Shown piece after piece: positions 6,770 to 13,346 of a DNA stretch of 16,062 nt. The translations under genes and the position numbers were made by a program. Positions within the stretch are counted from its first letter, which is position 1; the number at the start of each line of letters is the position of its first letter. The notes below the pieces were generated by a model. That model searched no databases. It was not told the origin of the DNA and was given only the letters and a program-made list of their open reading frames with translations. This DNA is from an uncultured Bacteroidales bacterium (GTDB lineage Bacteria; Bacteroidota; Bacteroidia; Bacteroidales; UBA932), in NCBI GenBank assembly GCA_902461985.1, contig CABQAB010000014.1, positions 1 to 16,062 on the forward strand. The letters are read 5' to 3'.

Positions 6770-9700
6770 TTAGAAATTGATTTTCACATTAAAGCCAAGA
6801 TTTCTGAGACTCGGAGTCATGAAAAGATCCACTCCGGAGTAGAATGTATCGGATGCGGAAGACACAAGCTCAGGGTCGAAAGGGGCCTTGCAGTAAATCA
6901 TCCAGAGGTTGTTTGCAACAAAACCGAGAGTGATGTCGCACACGTTCCTGAGATATTTCCTGTTGATGGTGTATTCGAGGCTGAGTTCCTGCAGGCGGAT
7001 GTTGGTAGCATCATACACATAGTAGTCCGACTCGCCGCCGTTGGCTCCTATGGTGTGGAGATAGTCATAGGCTGAAACCATCGTGCCTCCCATCATGACG
7101 CCGCCGGCCTCTCTCAAGCGGGCGCTTGTCTCAGAAACGCCGTGGTAGTCCATGTATGCCTGAGTGCTTGAAACCACATTGCCGCCGATACGGGCCGTGA
7201 AGAGGAAATTGAGTCTCAAGCCTTTCCAGTTGAATGAGTTGCGCCATCCGAGGTTGGCCTTTGCAAAAAGGGAACCCACTTTCCTGTACTCGGTGTCGGT
7301 CATTGACGGAACACCGTTGTCATCCAGCTGGATTTTGCCGTAGCGGTCACGCTGGAAGTCCCTGTGAACATACATGTCTCCCATAGAACCGCCTTCCACG
7401 AGACGTACAGTAACGCCGCCGAGTCCGGCCTTGTCCACATACGGCATGGAAATAGGCTCTCCAGTGACCGGATTTGTCACGCCTTCAACGAGGCTGAGTA
7501 CCTTGTTTCTGTTGACGGAAGCCGTGAAATTGGTTGACCAGCCGAAATCACCCCATTTGTTGTCATACCCGATGGCACCTTCAAAGCCCTGGTTCTGTAT
7601 ATTGCCGGCCTGTACATAAACGGCCTTGTAACCGGAACCTTCAGAAAGCGGAGCCTCGAAAGTCTGGTTGAGGGTGCTTGAGTTGTAGTACGTCAAATCC
7701 AGGCTCAATGTGTTGTCGAGGAATTTCATGTTGAGACCAGCCTCGTACGAACGGGTAAGCTCAGGCCTGAGGTCATAGTTCGGATAGATTTCCTGGGCCT
7801 TGTAGGCATTGTTCTGCGGGTCATACTCGTATCTCAGCTTCGTCATATAAGGGTCGTATGAGTTACCGACCTGGGTGTAGGAGAAACGCGCCTTGAGGAA
7901 CGGGAACCAGTCCGGCATCTTGAACATCTCGTGGAAAAGCGCGGACACACCCACCGAAGGATATACGAAAGGCTTCTTGCCGTAGGAAGAGTATGCGAGA
8001 GCCGAATCCCAGTCGGAACGCACGGTTGCGCTGAGGAACACCATGCTCTTCCAGGAGAATTCCGCATTGGCGAAGATTGACTGGGTCTGGCGTGCAAGAC
8101 CGTCCTTGTCGACTTTGTAATAACCGCTTCCGACTATATTCTCAAGAGTGAAGAAGTTCGTCACATCCCTGAGGTCACCTTCGGTGCTTGTGTATTCCAT
8201 TCTTGTATCCTTGATGGAAGCACCGAGGTTCAGCATCATGTTGAAACCGCCCCATGTCTTGTTGAAGTTGGCAAGCACGTCCGCATAAATCTGCCTGTCA
8301 AGCGTAGCGTCTTCCTTGTAACGTCCCTTAGGACCTGCAAGAGTGGCACGGGTGCCGGCATGCATCTTCTTGGTGAACTTGTTCTCGGAATTGTCCATGC
8401 TGACACGGCCCTGGATGTTCAGCCAGTCTGTGATGGTGTACTTCAGGTTCGCGGAGAGCATATATCTGTGCTTGACGTTCTCGCGGTTCATATTGTACAT
8501 TGTCCAGTACGGGTTGTTCTCGTCCAGACCGAAGTTGAAAGGCCAGTACTGTTCATTGCGCTCGAGCACAGGATTCCAACGCTCGTAAGCCCTGATGTCA
8601 TTGAAGTCATTTCCGCGCGGGAAGAGATACAGGGAAGTCAGAGGGTTGTAGTAAGTACCGGAAGACACCATGTTCCTGTCGTTCTGGATGATGTAGTTCG
8701 CGCTCAGATCGAGGACGAATTTGTCATCGAGGAAAGAAGTGGTGTTGCGGAAGTTGAAGTTGTAACGGTTGTAGTCGTTGTTCGGAAGAATGCCGTCCGC
8801 GTTGGTTGATGCGAATGAGATGTAAGTCTGGTTCTTCTCCGAACCTGCCGAAAGGGACAGCGAGTTGGTTACCGTGCTTCCAGTATTGAAGAAATTGGCA
8901 GGGTCATAATCGAAGCTGTTGAGCTGGTTCCATTTCGTCCTGTCTGTACCCGAACTTGCGTACTTGGTCTGGAAACGCGGCATCATCAGCGGGTCGCTGA
9001 AAGTGGTGTTGTTGCTGTACGAAAGGGAAACTTTTCCAGCCTTTCCTTTCTTGGTGGTGATGAGAACGACACCGTTCGCGCCTTCATAACCGTAAAGGGC
9101 CGCTGCAGAAGGGCCGGTCAGGAGAGATATGCTTTCGATATCCTCGGGGTTGATGTCGGCGGAAGCCTGAGTGCCCGGCTGGTCAGTCATGGCTCCGTTG
9201 CCGCCCTTGGTAGCAGGGTTGTACATCGGCACACCGTCTATGACATAAAGGGCATTGTTGTTCTGCGAGATTGATTTCGCACCACGCATCACGACCTTCA
9301 CGGCTCCGCCGGGTCCGGAAGCACTGTTGTTGATCTGCACGCCGGCAGCCTTGCCGACGAGGGCGTTCATGAAGTTGGAACTCTTGACAGTCTGAAGTTC
9401 TTCTCCTCCGACCTGCTGGACATTGTAGGTCAAGGCCTTCTCTGATCTCTTGATACCGAGAGCAGTGACCACGACTTCATCGAGGAACTCGGTGGAGGCA
9501 TTCAGCGTAACGTCAAGCCGGGGCTGTCCATCATAGACCACCTCAAGATCGTCATAGCCCAAAAGGGAGAAAAGAATGATGTCGCCGGCCTTTACTCCTG
9601 AAAGAGTATAATCACCGTCAATGCCGGTAGAGACACCTCCGACACCGCCTTTGACCATGACAGCGGCACCAATGACCGCACCTTGATCATCAGAAACGGT

Positions 9701-9829
9701 TCCGCTTACTGCCCCCCCCCGATTCAGGGACCTGGGCAAACAACGGAACGCCATACCATTCAATGCTGCCAGCACAACTATTGCGAGACAGCACTTGAAC
9801 AATGAGAATTTTTTCATTGTTTTAACCAT
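6770..9829 (-). CDS. SusC/RagA-family TonB-dependent outer-membrane glycan transporter
   Basis: A full-length SusC (1019 residues from the first ATG at 9829; the ATG at 9817, MKKFSLFKCC, is the more natural start). It has a carboxypeptidase-regulatory-like domain (about 40-112; AVSGTVSDDQGAVIGAAVMV), a TonB-box-like segment (EVVVTALGIKRSEKA), a plug domain (about 130-252; ALYVIDGVPMYNP, then ALYGYEGANGVVLITTKKGK) and a 22-strand-type barrel ending in the aromatic F expected for outer-membrane insertion. It has no STN domain, unlike the first SusC. A G9 tract at 9712-9720 lies just before the first domain. The reading frame is open as given, but the signal-peptide tail it encodes (MAFRCLPRSLNR) carries three arginines and no good cleavage site, whereas the skipped frame gives VPLFAQVPE. 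First gene of the operon, with the predicted ECF promoter 55-80 bp upstream. Confidence 0.95.
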   Translation of the reverse strand: MVKTMKKFSLFKCCLAIVVLAALNGMAFRCLPRSLNRGGAVSGTVSDDQGAVIGAAVMVKGGVGGVSTGIDGDYTLSGVKAGDIILFSLLGYDDLEVVYDGQPRLDVTLNASTEFLDEVVVTALGIKRSEKALTYNVQQVGGEELQTVKSSNFMNALVGKAAGVQINNSASGPGGAVKVVMRGAKSISQNNNALYVIDGVPMYNPATKGGNGAMTDQPGTQASADINPEDIESISLLTGPSAAALYGYEGANGVVLITTKKGKAGKVSLSYSNNTTFSDPLMMPRFQTKYASSGTDRTKWNQLNSFDYDPANFFNTGSTVTNSLSLSAGSEKNQTYISFASTNADGILPNNDYNRYNFNFRNTTSFLDDKFVLDLSANYIIQNDRNMVSSGTYYNPLTSLYLFPRGNDFNDIRAYERWNPVLERNEQYWPFNFGLDENNPYWTMYNMNRENVKHRYMLSANLKYTITDWLNIQGRVSMDNSENKFTKKMHAGTRATLAGPKGRYKEDATLDRQIYADVLANFNKTWGGFNMMLNLGASIKDTRMEYTSTEGDLRDVTNFFTLENIVGSGYYKVDKDGLARQTQSIFANAEFSWKSMVFLSATVRSDWDSALAYSSYGKKPFVYPSVGVSALFHEMFKMPDWFPFLKARFSYTQVGNSYDPYMTKLRYEYDPQNNAYKAQEIYPNYDLRPELTRSYEAGLNMKFLDNTLSLDLTYYNSSTLNQTFEAPLSEGSGYKAVYVQAGNIQNQGFEGAIGYDNKWGDFGWSTNFTASVNRNKVLSLVEGVTNPVTGEPISMPYVDKAGLGGVTVRLVEGGSMGDMYVHRDFQRDRYGKIQLDDNGVPSMTDTEYRKVGSLFAKANLGWRNSFNWKGLRLNFLFTARIGGNVVSSTQAYMDYHGVSETSARLREAGGVMMGGTMVSAYDYLHTIGANGGESDYYVYDATNIRLQELSLEYTINRKYLRNVCDITLGFVANNLWMIYCKAPFDPELVSSASDTFYSGVDLFMTPSLRNLGFNVKINF
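9712..9720 (-). repeat. G9 homopolymer tract in signal-peptide region of susC2
   Basis: Nine C on the plus strand, directly preceding the codons for AVSGTVSD. With 9 G the ATG frame is joined to the SusC body. With 8 G the body is joined to the frame encoding LFAQVPESGG, which has no usable ATG upstream. With 10 G the body is joined to a third frame that contains a TGA just upstream. The tract can therefore switch expression by slippage. Confidence 0.88.
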
Positions 9830-9883
9830 GTAGTTAGATTTAATAAATTATTGGTGGCCATTGTGTAACAGCCACTCACTATT

Positions 9884-9911
9884 AAGAGACACAAGGGCCG
9901 GAAATTAGTAG
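9884..9911 (-). promoter_or_regulatory. Predicted ECF-sigma-dependent promoter, copy 2 (upstream of susC2 operon)
   Basis: Identical at 27 of 28 positions to the element at 2125-2152 and in the same orientation relative to its gene. The similarity continues weakly downstream (TTAATAGTGAG here, TTTATTATGAA there). It is the only element of this kind between the end of the AI-2E gene (9959) and the susC2 start. A small GTGGC/GCCAC inverted repeat lies between it and the ATG. The shared element implies co-regulation with fecR-susC1. Confidence 0.6.
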
Positions 9912-9958
9912 TGTAATTTCATAATTTTTTTCTTCCGGCAATCACATGCACTACAGGG

Positions 9959-11131
9959 CTATATGTCATGGGGTTCCGGGGAGGTTCCGTCCGGCAGTCC
10001 GAGAAGGCGGCGGATGAACTTGACGTTACGGAAAAAACGGCCTGCAACCACACGCACCACCGTATATGCCGGGATAGCGGCAAGCATGCCGAATATGCCG
10101 CCTACAGTACCTGCAAGAAGCATCACGACAAAAATCTCAAGCGGGCTGGCCTTGATGCTGGTAGAATATATTACCGGCTGGAGAATGAAATTGTCCACTA
10201 ACTGCGCGGCGACGAAAATACATATCAGGATTGCGAGGAATCCCCAGAATCCGATTTCCAGACCATAGGAGCCGCCGCTGCAATAACGGATGACTACGGC
10301 AATCAGCGTCCCGAACACGCCGCCGAGCATAGGGCCGACATATGGAATTATATTGAGCAGCCCGGCCAGGAATCCTATTCCCACGGCCGTTCCGAATTCA
10401 AGCCTTGCAATACCCCACAGACCTATGAAGTCTATCAGCCCGACGCAGGTCATCTCGACTATCAGTCCGATGAAATAGCGGGACAGAAGTTTCTCCACGT
10501 CCGACAGAGCCGCCGAAACTTCCTCTTCGTGCCTGTCAGGAGAAAGCGAACAGATAATCCTCGAAAACAGGGATTCATCGCGGATGAAGAAAAATGCGAT
10601 GAACACCACCGAAAACAATCCTATCCCGAAACTGGCAAGAGCGGACGCCACGGAACCGAGCACGTTGGAGAAGATGCCCACATTGAACACTGATTTCAGT
10701 TCATCAAGAATCACGGCCTCTATCCTGAAGCCCGGTTCAAGTCCGAACTTGTCGCGGAGAAAACCGTTCAGCTGCACGAGATTGCCCGAAATTGCCCCGA
10801 GAGAGCCCTCGTTGGTAACCTCCGCCACATCGGACACCACTTCCTTCACCATAGGCACGAGTCCGGCTATGATACCGCTGAAAATCACCATTATAAGCAG
10901 CAGCGACAGCAAGGCCGTAAGCCAGTCAGGGGCGGATTTTCCCTTGATCCGCACCTTTGACATCAATATTTTGAGAGGTTTCGCTATGAGAGAGACTACG
11001 CCGGCAAGCAATATGTATACAATGACGCTGCCGAACTGTCTCCACAGCAGCCATACGGCAGCTGCAGCCGCAGCAACCAAAGTCCACTTGGCCAAGACAT
11101 CTACATAACGGATCTGATCGGGCTTGTCCAT
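9959..11131 (-). CDS. AI-2E/PerM-family membrane protein
   Basis: A 390-residue polytopic inner-membrane protein of the AI-2E transporter superfamily (YdiK/PerM/YtvI, former DUF20). Hydrophobic segments occur in the usual pattern: two N-terminal helices (LVAAAAAAVWLLW; SVIVYILLAGVVSLIAKPL), one near residue 70 (LLSLLLIMVIFSGIIAGLVP), a soluble stretch, then several C-terminal helices, including the conserved glycine/proline-rich part IGFLAGLLNIIPYVGPMLGG and the final VVMLLAGTVGGIFGMLAAIP. Members export diverse small molecules or ions; the name does not establish autoinducer-2 transport. Its ATG directly abuts a promoter/leader repeat (11132-11165), so the transcript may be almost leaderless. 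It lies upstream of the susCD operon but has its own promoter and is probably a separate unit. Confidence 0.9.
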   Translation of the reverse strand: MDKPDQIRYVDVLAKWTLVAAAAAAVWLLWRQFGSVIVYILLAGVVSLIAKPLKILMSKVRIKGKSAPDWLTALLSLLLIMVIFSGIIAGLVPMVKEVVSDVAEVTNEGSLGAISGNLVQLNGFLRDKFGLEPGFRIEAVILDELKSVFNVGIFSNVLGSVASALASFGIGLFSVVFIAFFFIRDESLFSRIICSLSPDRHEEEVSAALSDVEKLLSRYFIGLIVEMTCVGLIDFIGLWGIARLEFGTAVGIGFLAGLLNIIPYVGPMLGGVFGTLIAVVIRYCSGGSYGLEIGFWGFLAILICIFVAAQLVDNFILQPVIYSTSIKASPLEIFVVMLLAGTVGGIFGMLAAIPAYTVVRVVAGRFFRNVKFIRRLLGLPDGTSPEPHDI

Positions 11132-11165
11132 ATTAAGTAATCTTCAAAAAATAACCTGCCTCACT
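11132..11165 (-). promoter_or_regulatory. Promoter/leader repeat of the AI-2E gene
   Basis: A 34-bp stretch matching 12489-12521 upstream of the kinase gene with about three substitutions and one indel. It contains a near-consensus -7 box (TATTTTTTG, plus-strand 11145-11153), preceded by AGTGAGGCAG and followed by AAGATTACTTAAT. The box is only about 14 bp from the ATG, leaving a leader of under 10 nt. Confidence 0.5.
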
Positions 11166-11252
11166 ATTGAATATCTTTTTGGTCTATATCCCTTTTCTCA
11201 TCAGTCATTTGCCACCGGCAAACTCCTTCTTCAAAAAGAACCTTTTCGATAA

Positions 11253-11292
11253 GCCGAGGGCAGAGGAAAACAAAGTTTCACTCTGCCGAGGC
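11253..11292. other. Long imperfect palindrome in the kinase/AI-2E intergenic region
   Basis: GGCAGAG (11259-11265) pairs with CTCTGCC (11281-11287). Inside it GAAA (11266-11269) pairs with TTTC (11276-11279), and outside it GCC pairs with GGC across a small internal loop. A second small hairpin (CGCAT-GAA-ATGCG) lies about 20 bp further. The 261-bp gap at 11132-11392 holds no gene I can support. The structure lies between the kinase stop and the AI-2E promoter, so it may terminate the kinase transcript, but no clear U-run follows in either direction. A dispersed palindromic repeat or small RNA is equally possible. Confidence 0.4.
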
Positions 11293-11392
11293 GAGAAAAG
11301 TGGCGCATGAAATGCGACATCTATCCTCAAAAATCTTATTCTTATTGATGCACTTTCTTTTTTTCATATTACCAAACTTGCAAAATGAGATT

Positions 11393-12478
11393 CTATTTTC
11401 CGATCCTTGAAACAATCTCTCTCACTGCATTCTGCATCAGCGGATACTGTTCTTCCATAGAACAGAGCAACTTGTACTGCGCACGGGTGCGCACGAGGTT
11501 ATGCTCCGGATATTTGATTTTGTAATAGGTGTCGCCGTTCAGATAGTCCATGAGGAAGCGCAGAACCTGCTCGAAGGTAATGTATATGCCTGAGAAAGCC
11601 AGACTGTCGATTTCGGCCGGTGTCAGGAAGGATGCGGCCTCGCTGAGATATCCTTCAATATAGGCCTTGAACATAGGCATTGACATTGAAATCTTGGACA
11701 GATCCGGCTCGTCCTCGGCGGCGGTATTCGTATAGCAGCGGAGGGCGTCGCCCACGTCGTTCAGCACGGGAGCGGACATGACCGTATCAAGATCGATTGC
11801 GCAAAGCACCTCCCTCGTAGCGGCATCGAAAAGTATATTGCTGATTTTCGTGTCGTTATGAGTCACACGGCAAGGAATTGTCCCGTTCTCGACCAATGCC
11901 GCGAAAGAGAGTATCTTCTCTCTGCGGGACTCAATCCAGGATATTTCCTCCTGACATGAGGTCACCCTTCCGGCAAGGTCGTTCTTTACAGCCTCGTCCC
12001 ACTGCACAAAACGCCACGGCAGATTGTGGAACCCTTTGATCACCTCGGCGAGCGGCTCCCGGAAATCCGAAAGCAAAGCCTGAAACCGGCCTATGCCAAC
12101 TCCGCCCTGATATGCAAGTTCAGGAGAATCTGCCAGGGTATATGACAGAGTTTCAGGAATGAACGTGCACACAGCCCAATATTCTCCTTCCGCATCCTGA
12201 TACCACAGATTTCCGTCTTTGGCAGGAATGACAGTCAGCGTCTCCCTCGCAGGGTCGGCCACTTTCGCCTTGATATGCGTGGTCACTTTCCAGATGTTGT
12301 GCATCATAGCAGGCACATCCGGAAAGACGGATTTGTTCTTGCGCTGAAGAATATAGTCAGGACTGTCCCCTGCCGTCTTAATTATCAGCGTGTCATTGAT
12401 AAAACCCTCTCCAAGGGGCTTGATTCCGATTATCTCCCCCTTGATCTCGAACTTCGATGCAATCTCGCGAAAATCCAT
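11393..12478 (-). CDS. nahK: N-acetylhexosamine 1-kinase-like phosphotransferase
   Basis: A 361-residue cytoplasmic kinase of the aminoglycoside-phosphotransferase/choline-kinase fold. It resembles Bifidobacterium NahK along its length: PLGEGFINDTLII, then YILQRKNKSVFPD near the N-terminus, the catalytic loop VTHNDTKISNIL (Asp209 as predicted base, Asn214 metal ligand), the metal-binding AIDLDTVM (Asp229/Asp231), and the C-terminal RFLMDYLNGDTYYKIKYPEH then NLVRTRAQYKL. NahK phosphorylates GlcNAc or GalNAc at C1 as a step towards UDP-HexNAc or catabolism. That fits a locus releasing HexNAc from N-glycans and glycosaminoglycans. An in-frame GTG lies at 12520, but it falls inside the promoter upstream of the -7 box, so the ATG at 12478 is chosen. 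Exact sugar specificity is inferred. Confidence 0.85.
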   Translation of the reverse strand: MDFREIASKFEIKGEIIGIKPLGEGFINDTLIIKTAGDSPDYILQRKNKSVFPDVPAMMHNIWKVTTHIKAKVADPARETLTVIPAKDGNLWYQDAEGEYWAVCTFIPETLSYTLADSPELAYQGGVGIGRFQALLSDFREPLAEVIKGFHNLPWRFVQWDEAVKNDLAGRVTSCQEEISWIESRREKILSFAALVENGTIPCRVTHNDTKISNILFDAATREVLCAIDLDTVMSAPVLNDVGDALRCYTNTAAEDEPDLSKISMSMPMFKAYIEGYLSEAASFLTPAEIDSLAFSGIYITFEQVLRFLMDYLNGDTYYKIKYPEHNLVRTRAQYKLLCSMEEQYPLMQNAVREIVSRIGK

Positions 12479-12488
12479 AGTATCATTA

Positions 12489-12521
12489 ATTAAGTGCTCT
12501 TCAAAAATAAGCTGCCTCACT
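12489..12521 (-). promoter_or_regulatory. Promoter/leader repeat of the kinase gene
   Basis: Contains a consensus -7 box TATTTTTG (plus-strand 12502-12509), with TTTTC about 21 bp upstream as a possible -33. The stretch from AGTGAGGCAG through ACTTAAT is shared with the AI-2E promoter at 11132-11165. The predicted start of transcription is about 15-20 nt upstream of the kinase ATG. Confidence 0.55.
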
Positions 12522-12642
12522 GATGAAGTGAAAACGAAGCCGCTAATTTACTGTTTTCTCCAGTATTTTCAAACCCCGCCGCGACAAAATCACGACAGAA
12601 TCCAGTATTGCAAATTAAAACAATGGACCTTAATAACATATT

Positions 12643-12714
12643 AACACCTGTCTTAACCATGAGGAAAAAACAGGTGTCGATGAAAAATTTATGATATTCC
12701 CTTGTGTGGCGCGG
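12643..12714. repeat. 72-bp direct repeat with hairpin, copy A
   Basis: About 90% identical to 13274-13345 with one indel. The left part is a hairpin (ACACCTGT / ACAGGTGT with an AACCATGAGG-containing loop); the right part (GATGAAAAATTTATG, then ATTCCCTTGTGTGGCG) is also conserved. On the minus strand it begins about 40 bp after the stop of the HTH gene, so it may end or stabilise that transcript. The wider 275-bp gap at 12479-12753 otherwise holds only the kinase promoter. Confidence 0.8.
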
Positions 12715-12753
12715 AAGCTTTACTGCTATGGCTTAGAAATAAACAGACTTTTT

Positions 12754-13209
12754 TCAGATAGCTATCAGTTCCCGGCCCAGACTATGCAGAGAAGAAACAA
12801 TCTCCTGCCTGCGCTTCACGCTCGGCCTCTTTATTCCGTAGATGTACTTTGAAAGCAGACTCTTGTTGATGCCCATGCTTCGGGCAACCTCAGAAACATT
12901 CAACTGGGGAAACCGTGCGAAAATCATGGCTATCTCGTTATTATAATCAGGTTCTGCACTATCTTCAATAAAACTGGAGACATGAATATCCTCGTCCAAT
13001 GAGGGCCAACGAATGTCATCACCAAAACGTCCGATCCTGTAGTCAAGACGCTCTTCATCGGTAGCATCGAGCAATACAGGAAACGCCTCCAAAGGCCTTG
13101 AATACACCTTCGCAGCATCCGTTTCTATATAGACCCTCTGTGAGTCAAACCACACTTTACTTATCTTCTCCATGATACTCATTCCGAATAGTTCAAAAAG
13201 CGTCGGCAT
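12754..13209 (-). CDS. DUF2442 + helix-turn-helix protein (orphan antitoxin-like regulator)
   Basis: From ATG 13209 the protein has 151 residues. The first nine (MPTLFELFG) match the start of DUF4160 proteins. From MSIMEKISKVWFD onward (about residues 10-82) it is a DUF2442 domain (VWFDSQRVYIE, LLDATDEERLDYRIG, DDIRWPSLDEDIH). A helix-turn-helix of Xre type follows (about 103-130; NVSEVARSMGINKSLLSKYI, then YGIKRPS) with a short basic tail. DUF4160-DUF2442 pairs are known as putative toxin-antitoxin modules, the DUF2442-HTH protein being the DNA-binding antitoxin. Here the toxin body is missing and only its first codons appear fused to the antitoxin. A good -7 box (13232-13239) just upstream makes ATG 13209 the likely start; ATGs at 13182 and 13173 would give the plain DUF2442 start. 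Probable role: autoregulating DNA-binding protein. Confidence 0.78.
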   Translation of the reverse strand: MPTLFELFGMSIMEKISKVWFDSQRVYIETDAAKVYSRPLEAFPVLLDATDEERLDYRIGRFGDDIRWPSLDEDIHVSSFIEDSAEPDYNNEIAMIFARFPQLNVSEVARSMGINKSLLSKYIYGIKRPSVKRRQEIVSSLHSLGRELIAI

Positions 13210-13231
13210 AATTACCATATCTAACTTCGCA

Positions 13232-13262
13232 CAAAAATAGGGATAATTTTTTATCCCTGCAA
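13232..13262 (-). promoter_or_regulatory. Promoter with embedded palindromic operator for the HTH gene
   Basis: On the minus strand a -33-like TTG (13260-13262) is followed after 20 bp by a consensus -7 box TATTTTTG (13232-13239). The spacer holds a perfect inverted repeat, GGGATAA-4 nt-TTATCCC (13240-13257). An operator between the promoter boxes is where an Xre-type autorepressor would be expected. Start of transcription is predicted about 15-18 nt before ATG 13209. Confidence 0.6.
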
Positions 13263-13273
13263 TATTATTGAGA

Positions 13274-13345
13274 AACACCTGTCTTAACCGTGAGGAAAAG
13301 ACAGGTGTCGATGAAAAGTTTATGCAGATTCCCTTGTGCGGCGGG
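13274..13345. repeat. 72-bp direct repeat with hairpin, copy B
   Basis: Second copy of the element at 12643-12714. Its hairpin is better (ACACCTGTCTT / AAGACAGGTGT, 11 bp). On the minus strand it starts one base after the heparinase stop codon (13347-13349) and ends in GGTGTTTCTC, so it could act as a 3' end or terminator for the heparinase transcript. The two copies bracket the HTH gene. Confidence 0.8.
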
Positions 13346-13346
13346 A

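Noticed and set aside
12479..12520. GTG-initiated 14-residue N-terminal extension of the kinase
   Set aside because: The GTG is upstream of the -7 box and within the shared promoter repeat; NahK proteins begin near the ATG at 12478.
12643..13345. CRISPR array
   Set aside because: Only two repeat copies 631 bp apart with a gene between them; no regular spacers and no cas genes in the window.
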